A DNA stretch of 64,000 bases from Wolfiporia cocos (taxonomy: Eukaryota; Basidiomycota; Agaricomycetes; Polyporales; Phaeolaceae), in contig JACCLO010000009.1 of NCBI GenBank assembly GCA_029448655.1, positions 682,001 to 746,000 on the forward strand, in the 5' to 3' direction. Position numbers and translations under genes: made by a program. The notes under the pieces are model-generated. The model did no database searches, had not been told where the DNA came from, and saw only the letters and a list, made by a program, of their open reading frames with translations. Positions 10,530-20,690 of the stretch are shown piece by piece (the first letter of the stretch is position 1; every line of letters starts with the position of its first letter).

Positions 10530-13500
10530 ATCCTGACAAGGATTGTGGCTGCCTGCGGTTGAGACCCGCCTATTGGGAAAAGGGGACGGTCTGCCTGTGT
10601 GCGCCCAACCCCCTGACATGGCAATCCCTGTTCAGGGACCCATCTCTACCAGTAGGGTCGCCATTATGGTGGCAAGGGAATCTTCCAAGCTGTTCCCTAG
10701 GCGTAAGGGGGCCCGCTTTGCCGTCCCTTGTGGACTAAAGCGGTGGGGTGGTGCGACTCGCAAGGTCGTGCCGGCCTAGGTCACTGAGCGGTAGCCAATA
10801 GCGTCAGTCCTCCGGGCGGCTCGGCGTGCTCACCTCGGGAAACTGGATCTGAGGGTCCCTCTGGAAGCTTGCGGCGTAGCCCACCATCCTAGATGCGTGG
10901 AGCGCTCGTTAAAGCGCGATCTTTGATCGACAGAGGAGTTGCCCTTGATGGACACAAGAGGGGCCTAACATGGCAAGCCTCGCCGTTGAGGCGTGGAAAG
11001 GATCGCGGTGCAATACTGCAATCCACTTTCCGGCTCGCCCTTGAGAAAGGCGGGTTGTGTATCTCTCTCCTGTACCATTCCTCCAACCCTACCCCAGGAG
11101 CGAGCGCCTCTGCTTCAAGATGCATGCGAATATCTCCGCCTTTTGGCACTGGGTTATGCGCATCCACGAAGGCACCTGCAGGGCTACTTCCGCGCGGCAA
11201 CGTTCAAGAGTTGCCCCTAACCATGCCCCCGTTCTTCTTGTGTTAGACATGACCACTCAGCGTTGATCGCTGATGACGAGCTCTCTTTCAGGTACCCTGG
11301 TATCCCAGTCCATAAGTAGATAAACATGTAGTTTTAGCGGCGGCTCCTAGTAGCTTACTTACTTTGTAAAGTAGCTTAGAAACCGTCCAATAGCATTTGT
11401 ATTCGCCTCTGGAAATCCTGCGTCACCTGCTGGTTCCCAGGTTATTTAGCCTGGTTAAGGTCGCCTATGTACATAAAAGGCAACCTTTACGTCTTACGGG
11501 TACACTTAGTCAATCGAAGAACGATACTAGTACCTGTTCCCTTAGACGTAGGATCGCGTACGCTTGGCAAATATATGCTTACAACTATCATTACTATGGG
11601 AATGCCTAAAGTACCAAGTCGATTAGGATTCACATAATCCGTCGGCGCCCGTTTGACTTCGGTCTTCGCTCCTGAAAAGGGGATTCGGGTTATTGAGCAT
11701 TAGTCATTTGGTCACATGTCATAAGAACCTTAGAACGGGGGCACCCCTTTCGGTAATGGAATCTCCTGACAAGGAAATTACCATCCGTTTGGGAAGAGAC
11801 GTCTGACAAGCGTCTATAAATAATTGGGTACAGCGCTGTTTCCACCAGCCACCCACGTACAAACAGATCGCAATAGATTACTTAATCGAATCTCGCAATC
11901 TGGGTTAGAGGAAAGGAAAACAAGGGACAAATGCTATTGATACGCATTCCCTTGAAGTGTAGCGGAGGTCGTCAAGACTTCCAGACATCACACTTCATTC
12001 GGCATTCACCGCATTCATCGCCGAATCATCACACCGGTCCCAAACCGGTTACCCCCCGAATTGAAATCGACAAATTCGCACGCCAACCGCAAATATTGTC
12101 ACGAGACTCGCTATCTCACTTACGATTTCACTCCAATACGAACTCTTCTCTGTGGGGAGAAAAACTGTATTTGGAAATTCACATTAGCAATAAAATGCGA
12201 TCGTCCGCAAAAGGTCTCGAAGAAGCACTCGAAAACTTCCAGAGATAACAAGGGAGTCCCCCTTATTAGGACAATCAAGCCGATTTGGCAATCGGTTATC
12301 ATTTAATTGCTTGGTTTACGGAAACCTACGCCGTCGAGACGCGTAATAAATAAATCCGGATCTGTATCCTTACGTCAAGAAAGGATTACATCTCGTCACT
12401 ACATCGAATATGGGCCTGGAAAACCCTTCGATTCCGACAAACTAGGGCTTGGAAACCTTAGTATAAAAATCTGGTCGCATATGCGAGCGACTACACTGGA
12501 TACAGCCGTATATGGATATACGTCAAGAATACCTTCGGCCCACATCCACCCACCCTTATCTGGGTATAGAGGCGGTTTAACCTCTTTAAAAACCAAAAAC
12601 ATCGGAATAGATTTGATCGGGAGATCAAATGTGAAAGAGGGGGTGGAAACCCTAATTTCGCACCTAGGACCTTAACAAGTCCACTATCCCACGCTTACGA
12701 ATGTACCTTACGGTCATTAAAGCAACAAACGACATGCACTAAGAGGCCTGATTACCCTCATTCATGCTCGTACTGTCCTATTCGTATATGGACGACAACC
12801 CTGTAATAGGAATATAGTAGCTATCTATCCAATAGCGAAATATATCCTCCCCCAACGTTCATACCAGTTCCCACGCTTACAATGTCATACTCAATCGAAT
12901 AACGACTTTAACGACATACAAGCACATTGGAAGCTACCGTCATCGCCACTACGTGACCCTAAGCCCTTACGGGATATACCTATACGAGACAACTCCTGAC
13001 AAGGATGTATGTTCTCACGGTTACCCAATAAAGGCCTCACTACGGCAACGGCATTACAGTACTAGGGAATACAATCATAAGCATTGACCATAATGCACGA
13101 TGATTAGTACCTATACACTGGGGTTATATACGAGAAGCCTACTCGTTAATAAATAGTGCATACAACCACGACTACACAGAGTCATACCGGAACCTTACGA
13201 ATCCGAAGAGATCGCTACTTAGAAGCAATCTAACTAGGGGACACAACCCCTGTAACAAATGGGCATTGACAAATGTCACACGCTTAGTACTTGCGATGCT
13301 AAGGAGGCGACGCCTTACAAACGTTCAAACCACCGCATAAGTCGTACAAAGTAGGATTACCCTTGTACAAGCAACAAGCCTAAGACAACCGCTATTCGAA
13401 TGAAAGGACTTGCTCCCCTTTCACCGATATACAGCAATAGACGTCGAAAAAGCACCGCTATGCTACATTCAATGGGTACTATACATAAGCCACTATAACC

Positions 13501-14022
13501 GCCCAAGGACTCGAAGAGACACTAGAAAATCTCCAGAGTTAACAGTGGAGCCCCCACTCTAAGGTATCGGCACAATGATTATCCGAAAATCGTACAACGA
13601 CACAATGCACCCTCTAATACGCTTGGCAAGCTATTGGAGTACAGATTACTAGTAGACTTCAAAGGCACTATATGATGACCATTTCGATATCGCCTTCTAC
13701 TACGAGTAACGTCATAAGCAAAAGCAACAATCCGACAAAGGTCGCGAAAAGGTACTAGAAAACCTTCAGCGATAACAGGAGAACCCCTCCTCTTAGGATC
13801 CGTGTGCACAATGACAATACACTCAAGTAACAAGACTATCCCTCCCCAACAACGGCATTTGACCTTTCGGTCATCACGCGTTGATAATCGCTAGTAACGG
13901 CATTTAGCACTTCGCTATCACGCGTTACAAATCACAATAAGGAATAAAATCGCCTTCAACGCTCAGGTTCCAACACTAAGTCCTGAAACCTCATCTTATC
14001 CCTGTACACTTGACAAAGTGTA
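10530..14022 (+). repeat. Dispersed hairpins with an identical TGACAA loop (six copies)
   Basis: The hexamer TGACAA is the loop of a hairpin at 10530-10543 (ATCC/GGAT), 11764-11775 (TCC/GGA, with an outer stem GGTAAT/ATTACC at 11752 and 11777), 11797-11815 (AGACG and C / G and CGTCT), 12994-13005 (TCC/GGA), 13264-13275 (CAT/ATG) and 14005-14022 (TACACT/AGTGTA). The loop is constant and the stems differ. Confidence 0.7.
12209..13799 (+). repeat. ~60-nt module with a covarying 5-bp hairpin (three copies)
   Basis: Copies at about 12209-12270, 13504-13566 and 13736-13799. Each carries a CTCGAAGA(A/G)-type or related start, a GAAAA-CT-CAG block and TAACA, then a hairpin: AAGGG-agtcc-CCCTT (12250-12264), AGTGG-agccc-CCACT (13544-13558) and AGGAG-aaccc-CTCCT (13777-13791). 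The arms differ between copies but stay complementary. Confidence 0.75.
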
Positions 14023-14063
14023 GCAGCACCTTAACGGCATTAGACATTTCGTCTTCACGCGTT
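13851..14063 (+). repeat. AACGGCATT...TCACGCGTT double-stem module (three copies)
   Basis: Copies at 13851-13882, 13896-13926 and 14033-14063. The flanks are constant and their ends pair (AACG with CGTT). The inner stems differ but pair in each copy: TGACC-tttc-GGTCA, TAGC-acttc-GCTA and AGAC-atttc-GTCT. The loops keep a TTC ending. Confidence 0.78.
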
Positions 14064-14131
14064 ATACAGCTCTTGGGATGCATAAGAATGAATCGTTTCA
14101 CCAGGGACGGTGAAACCTAAAGCGGGGGTAA

Positions 14132-15062
14132 TGTCACAGATTTATCTGGGGCTTACAGCATTTTTCCTATGATTATAGCAATTTATCCGGGATTGATACG
14201 TCTAACTACAAGTTATCTACGGGTTAACTCCCATTGCCATACGACAAGCTCTTTACTGGGCTTATCAACCACATGACCAGCTTACATAATGCTACGGTAC
14301 CCTCCGGTCCAATAGCAACACTACAGCTACGTCATAGGTCTCGCCCGTTAGAGCAAGACCAGCCACAATCATAAGATCTTAGATCATAATGATAGGCCGA
14401 GCGCGGCACGCTCGCATAATAATGTCCACAACACCAAACATCGCCACCAAGCAATGTTCTATTGGGTCGGCCTCTCCGGCTTCCCACACGTCATAAGATC
14501 CTTGATCATAATGACACTTCAGGCGCGGCACGCCTTCGCATAATTATGTCAACACGACCATACAGCACTATATTAGCAACAAGGCAATATCACTGTTGGT
14601 CCGGCCTTATCGGCCATCAATACCCGGGCTGTGCCCGCGTTTATCACAGATAATAATAAACCTCCTCTCTTACTATTGGTGCGGCCATTACCGGCCCACA
14701 CGGCCATTGTAGATAGGATCATAAACACATAGATAAGATAAGCTTCGCCCATTGGCAAAGCCGCATAACCCGGAAAGGTAGTACTATACAGTATCACATG
14801 ACCTCTCCGCATACATGTATTTAAGTAGGAGCCAAGCGCTCCATACTTCAGTTCTATTCTATCGTCGTTACCACGAACGCCCACCCGCGGAGTACCATAG
14901 GTACTCCCAGTGGACTACCATTGGTAGTCCCAAGCTTCGTCTGGTTTGCGGCTGCGCTATTATTCCACTAGCAACTGCTGCACTGGGTCCGTCTTCCTCG
15001 TCTAGTCGCCCTAGTATCTCAGGATAGCGACTAGGTGAGTCCCACAGGATAGATCTGTGTCA
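14132..15062 (+). repeat. 3' LTR (931 bp) of the coding-free LTR element
   Basis: Same length as the first LTR and same sequence as far as compared, with the same TGTCACAGAT/ATCTGTGTCA ends. It is preceded by the purine tract AAAGCGGGGGTAA and followed by the target duplicate ATGGT at 15063-15067. Confidence 0.93.
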
Positions 15063-15097
15063 ATGGTTAGCTGAGGTCATGTGTTTCTCACGATGTT

Positions 15098-15192
15098 ATC
15101 AATCAATGCATTATGTTTGCATTTGATCACTTATTCAAATGATACCAGCATGTTTCCGACAAAGTCATCAGATAATGCCCCCGGTGTCTATA
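15098..15192 (-). mobile_element. Inverted partial copy of the 9205 MITE
   Basis: Reverse complement of the 9205-9290 segment, including TGATACCAGCATGTTTCC and the TCAGATAATGCCCCC end. The other MITE end is not recognisable here. Confidence 0.55.
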
Positions 15193-15240
15193 GTGTTCAC
15201 TTCCTCGTTGTTCGGCTAAGTCATCCCCATATTGGGAACA

Positions 15241-16716
15241 TCACCTGACTAAGCCACAACAGGAACGTGGAACGTATGGAGTGGCTGGTTCTAGGAGCCT
15301 GGGGTGGCACGCGGTCGCGCCACACTCTTCTTCAATATTCTGACGCAAATTGAAAATGAACCTCGAAACCAGATTTGGTGAGATTCTGCTGAAATCTATC
15401 AGTGAGCAAATTGCGCAGCCAGTTAGGATACTCACGCTGATAGGAATGGCGTGATATGGCTCCTCTAGAGCAGATTAGCTGTCAGCTAGAGTGTCACGTA
15501 TATTACATGGAGGATAATAACATAGTCGCCTCCGGGATGGGAGCTGCAAGCTATCACGGCTTAAAACGCATTCAATGGCAGAATAACCCTAGATGTGCAC
15601 AGTTAGTTCTGGGCACTAACTAAAGAACATGAAAGCATACATGAAATATCCGGTTCCTGTCACAGTCCTGTCAATCTCGCATATTCGATGATGTGTGCTC
15701 GATCATCTCACCGTCTCTGACAATCACAACCATCAGAGGTCGCTTGATCGGAGTGTCTAACATCCGCCTTGCCCGTGGGAGTACATACAACCATGTGGCA
15801 GTAATCACAATCAGATTTGAGACTATGGCACAAGTAACCGCTGCGGTGATGACTGTGGGAAATGACATGAAGACGATCAGTGTATCAAGACCGTCCTCTT
15901 GTTCGCATACTTCTGGAATCATGATCAGCTAAGCTCTCATTTTCTCAAAAACTGTAGTTACCTGTTGTAGGCATTCGCAGAGCCAGGGCTGAGTTGAATG
16001 CATATCGGTATACCAGCAAAGAATGCCACAAAGGAATAACCTCGAAAGGCATACATATACTGACGGCTGAATCGATTAGTCAAGCAGTGTACAACGACAG
16101 AGGTTGTGAGATCGAGGCACGAACAATGTCGGCCGCAGCGGATACAAGACCTGTCAGTAAGGCTAGTGATACCCAAATCCAATTTCGTCCCATAATCGCA
16201 TAGACACGGACTGCCGAGAATCCTGTGAACTGGATATCATACACAATACCGTCTTTGCGTATATTGCAGAGCCTACCTGCTGCGATCACTACCAGCAACA
16301 TGTACATGACCCCTTGCAGTATAAATCGCATGCCACAACTAGTGGGCCTCAAGTCAGTTCGAGATATGTCGCCAGTGCCCGTAAGGAAATACGCAACCTC
16401 TGAAGAAACCGTTAGTATCTATTGATCACTACATGAAATGGCTCACATAATTGGAAGTCCACTTCAGTACAGCGAGCACATTGGAGATAGTAGATAACAA
16501 GAGTATATCGATTGCAGCAAAGGAGGATAGTGGCTCCTGTAGTACTATGTCTCAAGATGATGAGAGCCTCGTAGTCGAATGTAACGATATACTCATAGAA
16601 TACCAGCATTGTCCGTGGATCTGTTAGGTAGCGAAACACATGCATAGATATGACATACAGGCAGCAGCAATGTAGCAGTAGTTGTAGATATAACTGGCAT
16701 GCAGACTGACATCCAT
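15241..16716 (-). CDS. DUF6533 domain multi-pass membrane protein
   Basis: A member of the large basidiomycete DUF6533 family, integral membrane proteins of unknown function. The start MDVSLHASYIYNYCYIAAA (ATG at 16716) is followed, after an intron, by TMLVFYEYIVTFDYEALIIL and TTGATILLCCNRY, which match the first two helices and the core of the domain. Later exons give FSAVRVYAIMGRNWIWVSLALLTGLV, then SNLIVITATWLYVLPRARRMLDTPIKRPLMVVIVRDG, then SPNLVSRFIFNLRQNIEEECG, matching the conserved C-terminal S-R-F-x-x-N-L-R block. All six or more exons are separated by short introns. The stop at 15241 lies only about 50 bp from the inverted MITE copy. The last ~25 residues, rich in proline and cysteine, share a short repeat with 8874-8900. 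Exact exon borders in the C-terminal third are uncertain. Confidence 0.75.
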
Positions 16717-17260
16717 GACGGTATCGGTGGGCAGCACAGCATACGGAGAGTATGCTTACCCCTGAGTCAGGATTTTAACTGCCTCTGTGACAGGGAGATT
16801 CATGGACGAGGACACCTCTTCAGTACAGAGTGTCTTCCCGAGAAATTGACCAAACAGGTGATGCGAGGGAAGCTCATGTAGTCTTAGTCCTGTCACAAAG
16901 TTGTGACGGCCTCCCTGGGTTCTGAAACCTCGTGCGAATCAGCATTCACACATCATGTTGTTCTTTCCGTGGCTGTGGAATATTGGAATTGTCACAAGCC
17001 AATTTCAAAGCCTAGTAGAACACCCTAGGTTGACACACTACTCACGCCTATGCGCGCTACGGCACTCCATCCGGGCCCAGCTGGAACCACATGACAATGC
17101 TAGTAGAAGCCCTCCGATAACACTGCGGGCACTAGCAGGTCACCAGCAGTCCAACCCTTAAACCCATCCAAGTCCCGGCAACCAGAACCATACACTGCCT
17201 AGTTCCTAAACCAAGGGTCATGAACCACCCTCTAGAAACCACCAGCATAGTTAGCCTGAC
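16717..17260. other. Gap between the DUF6533 gene and a solo LTR
   Basis: Contains the presumed DUF6533 promoter. I see no gene. The stretch near 17030-17250 may be retroelement-derived, because a broken gypsy element resumes after the LTR, but no gag motif is readable. Confidence 0.35.
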
Positions 17261-17969
17261 TGTTACGGGTCGAATACCCATTCGTATATTCGAGTTGTGA
17301 ATATAGATCATTCTTCTGCACATAGGCACGGCACCGTATGCAAGGCAAATACTCATTAGATGCCTTCAAGTCCTAGGTGAAGTTCCCAGGAGATCGTTCA
17401 ATATCCAATACGTGTCAGAGGATATAATCTGTTTGGGGTGCAAGTCTTAGTAGAATATAAGACTTGCCTAAGTCTGAGAAGTCAGTGTGAACTTCGAGGA
17501 CTTAGTCGTTCAGTTGCTCAAGCGAGAAATACTGAGTGTAGTTTCCTATGTTTGAGAACGGGTATAAGACTTCTTGTTTGTACAACAAGGGCAAGCTGAA
17601 GAGCCTCGACAGTAAATACATGAGTTTATATACTACATTAGGTTTCAGGGGTTGAGTCCATCCCAGATGCCACCAATACTATCTACACTATAGTACCAAA
17701 CATTTGATAGGTATGTAGTGATATTCCTGAGATGATAGATAGGAATGATGGTGGTTGAATGCCATCTATCAGCTAACAATTGATAAATATGAAACGGGGG
17801 CAGAGTTGGATCTGCCAAAGGTGAAACGCGTCCTATACACTAGTACAACTGGGGATGCGTCCAGTAGAGTCATGAGTAGCCAGGGGAGTTGGTTGCGCAA
17901 CAAGTCCCTGTACCGTATTTGCCCAGTGGTGAGTTCTGCCAGCATTCAAAAATCGAAATAAGCATAACA
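17261..17969 (+). repeat. Solo LTR, TGTTACGG family, copy A
   Basis: Starts TGTTACGGGTCGAATACCC and ends AGCATAACA. It is closely similar over ~710 bp to the copy at 35153-35862. The flanks CTGAC (17256-17260) and CTGAC (17973-17977) would be a target duplication if three extra bases are allowed on the right. A long hairpin at 17468-17505 (CTAAGTC...GACTTAG) is shared with copy B. Confidence 0.75.
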
Positions 17970-20690
17970 ATCCTGACGAGGCGATCACAAGACACACCTC
18001 GAAGGACAGATCATCCTGAAGGAACACCTCTTCACCAAAGATAGCGCAGAAAGGCTGAGATCCTCATTCTACACCCTACCTCACAGGATCACCCACGAGG
18101 AGGTAAAGGAAAGGGTCAAAGCGGAAGCCGCTCTCTACGATAAGGAGGCAGTAGAAGGATCAGTGGAAATGGCCAAGGACGGCCTACACTACAGGAGGGG
18201 GAAGTTGATCATTCCGAGAGACGAGGAATTAATCGGAAAAATCATTTCTTCATTCCACGACACGGTCTCGGCAGGACACCCCGGCACAGAAAACACATAC
18301 ACCACCATTCACCATTCATACTGGTGGCCGAGGATGCGAAACGACATCCACCAGTACGTCAAGGCATGTATCAAGTGCCAGCGAGCCAAGCCAGACCGCT
18401 CCAAGAGAGCTGCACCACTGAACCCGAATCCAACACCCGCGCACAATTGGGAGAACATTTCTGTCGACATGATCATGGGACTCCCCATATCCAAGGGTCG
18501 GGACGCTATTATCGTAGTTGTATATATGAAGTCCAAGGACTATATTGCGGTCCCAACCAGCTTACAGCTGAAGGTTGGGCCAACATATTTGTAGATAAAG
18601 TGTATGCACAACACGGACTACCAAAGAAAGTATTTAGCGACAGAGGACCACAGTTTGTATCAGACTTTATAAAGGATGTATACCATAGATTAGGCATAGA
18701 AGGAAACCCTAGTACCGCGTTCCACCCACAGACAGATGGGCAGATGGAGCATATGAACCAGGAACTAGAGGTTTACCTACAACTATTTATTAATGACACA
18801 CATACCAACTGGCCAGACTTACTGTCACAGATTTATTCTGCCCCCCCTAGGGGTCAATCCCTCATCTCATTGTATGTACAGTCACATGACCCATGACTTG
18901 TAGTATAGCGGTTATGCGTAGCCCATCCGTACGGTCAGTGTCTGGCGATGCTTATGTAAGTAGATACATGTGATTGGCTGACTCATGTGTATGCACAGAC
19001 CATGCCTTTAGGGCTGGTCTGACACAGTACCTTACAGCGACCCTCATGTATATAAGCTAGCAACATCTGAGCCTCACAGCTCAGACTTGACATTCTCAAC
19101 TATGGGCTAGTCCCACTTAACTCATATCCTCTCACATGCTAGTCTGGGGCCCTCTGTGCTACACCTCAAGTGACTCAGCATATGGAATACAACCCAGACG
19201 TTATGACAGTATGCCTGACACAGTTTTGTGTCACTTACTTCCACTAGCTAGCTTCACCTACAAATGTGACACAGAACTAACTTGATAAGCCTAAAGGTCT
19301 TGCTAGAAGCTGATAAGCTGGTTGTTGGGCAAGAAGGCGACTCAGTGATAGGGTCAATGGTCTGTTATAAGGACCAAAGACTAGAGAGTCTAAGCAAGTA
19401 TAGTTGAGGTACTGATTGGGCCTTGCTAGGGCTTAAGTATAGCAGTGGAAACCTAAGTAGACCTTTGCAGGTACTACAAAGGGTGGTAATAAGAGTAAAC
19501 GTCGAAAATTAACTAGTCTGAGTCCTAAGCGACTCAGAGTACGGTATATATACATCAGGGCTAGGACCCTTGGTACTATGATGTAGGACTAATGATACCT
19601 CTATTACAGATAGCAAAGTGGTGTCATAAGTATTGCGGCCAATAGGGCCGCAAGGCATAGGGCATACTACATAAGCATGTGATTACCGACCAGTAATGAC
19701 GGTAAGGTGATTGGTTGGTCTTAGACATGTGATGACTGAGTCATACACCGACCGGGGTATGTCTTGATATATGACTATGCGGTTTGTAAGGCGCTACAGT
19801 GAAGCACGTGACGTGCTGTAACCGGTAATGGTGTACTGTAGTAGTCATGGTTATGGTATCCGAGTTACGTAAGCGTAGGGCTAGAGCTCGATGAGATAGC
19901 TACTCGGTATTGGCCGTCGATGACGATCGAGCCATACCCCTGACGGGGTATGCCGGCCATAAGGTTTGTGTTACTACGTGATAAGATGAGATGTAACTAC
20001 AGAGATAAGATACTATCCTAGATAAGATAAGGTCACGTGCTAGATGAGGCTGTAGGGCGTCAACTAGCGTAAAGCATTGATATTGAGCTAACAAATGGGA
20101 TAAATTGCTAGAAATAGCAAGGAAATTGTAGGAAACAGATATAATCTGTGACAAAATGTCACGTACATAGTAGCACGGGCTACAGCCCCTTTTACCTTAC
20201 TCACGGATACCACCCATTCACAGGCATGGAGGCACCAGAGCTGGAAGGGGGGATGGAAACCGCCAAGGACTGGGTCAAACACATGCACAAAATCAGCCAA
20301 ACCGCTTCAAAGAACCTGGACTGAGCCAAACTTCGTATGAAAGAGTATTATGACCGAAAACGAACCAACCCTGACACGTACAACGAGGGAGACATGGTTT
20401 GGGTCAATGGGCGAAACATTAACATGTGGGAAACCAATGAAGAAGCTTGACTCCAAGTGGCACGGCCCATACAAGGTCACCAAGAAGGTCGGACACGGCG
20501 CATACAAACTGGACCTGCCTGCAGACATGTGTGGCATATACCCTGTATTCAATGAGGTCCTGCTGCTGCCTTACATACCACCAGCCTTCCCCACTCAGAA
20601 CCACAATGAACAAACAGAAAGCAATGACGTTTGCAGGCCTCTCAGGATCCTTGAATCCAGGGAAGACTGAGAGCGAATTGGGCTAGAAGT
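17970..20690 (+). pseudogene. Broken Ty3/gypsy integrase region, split by a nested insertion
   Basis: From about 18000 the frame reads LKEHLFTKDSAERLRSSFYTL, then the zinc-binding block (H near SAGHPGTE, H in TTIHHSYWWP, C-x2-C in ACIKCQ), then the core with VDMIMGLP, FSDRGPQF and the acidic residue in QMEHMNQELE. A 1-nt frameshift lies near 18565. The coding sequence stops at 18822, where an insertion begins, and resumes at about 20157 with HVHSSTGYSPFYLTHGYHPF. A TGA (expected CGA) follows near 20322 and another frameshift near 20430 before DSKWHGPYKVTKKVGHGAYKLDLP. RT and RNase H are absent upstream because copy A of the LTR sits there. It cannot be active. Confidence 0.85.
18823..20153. 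mobile_element. Hairpin-rich insertion with TGTCACAG ends, nested in the gypsy integrase
   Basis: Begins TGTCACAGATTTATTCTG and ends ATATAATCTGTGACA, so its ends are inverted. Its first 14 bases equal those of the 9348 LTR. The first ~390 bp have an LTR-like TATA region (CATGTATATAAGC near 19043). The rest has no ORF and contains strong hairpins, for example 19518-19537, 19633-19653 and 19933-19952. No target duplication is clear, and about 24 nt of the host integrase seem lost at the junction. It could be a solo LTR or a small non-autonomous element. Confidence 0.55.

Larger units (their letters stand above)
10279..14131 (+). other. Non-coding, hairpin-packed interior of the LTR element
   Basis: No protein gene is supportable. 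Many short perfect hairpins can be read, for example CAGCG-ttgat-CGCTG near 11258, CCAGG-ttatttag-CCTGG near 11438, CCGATT-tggc-AATCGG near 12280, ATTTGATC-ggga-GATCAAAT near 12612, AGGGG-acacaa-CCCCT near 13237, and GTTTCACC-aggga-(c)GGTGAAAC near 14097. Three of the hairpin types form families with conserved loops and variable stems, listed separately. If transcribed, the RNA would be strongly folded. Confidence 0.75.
9348..15062 (+). mobile_element. Complete LTR element without gag or pol, hairpin-rich (LARD-like)
   Basis: The element has two 931-bp LTRs, a 3.85-kb interior and a 5-bp target duplication ATGGT (9343-9347 and 15063-15067). A purine tract AAAGCGGGGGTAA directly precedes the second LTR and serves as a candidate polypurine tract. 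The interior begins TAAGAATAGAACTTCC, which is not the usual TGG-type tRNA primer site. The longest interior ORFs are about 120 codons and show no gag, protease, RT, RNase H or integrase motif. The element is therefore non-autonomous, yet recent. Short perfect hairpins occur along most of it, several as repeated families with compensatory stem changes. It sits between two inverted copies of a small MITE. Confidence 0.88.

Noticed and set aside
10893..11266. Overlapping ORFs of about 70-117 codons in the LTR element interior
   Set aside because: Frames overlap on both strands with no gag or pol motif. One (LLQDACEYLRLLALGYAHP) looks faintly capsid-like but is too weak to call.
18823..20200. 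CTTAC at 18818-18822 and 20196-20200 as a target duplication of the nested insertion
   Set aside because: The right copy lies inside recovered integrase coding sequence (SPFYLTHGYHP), about 40 bp beyond the element end, so the match is probably chance.
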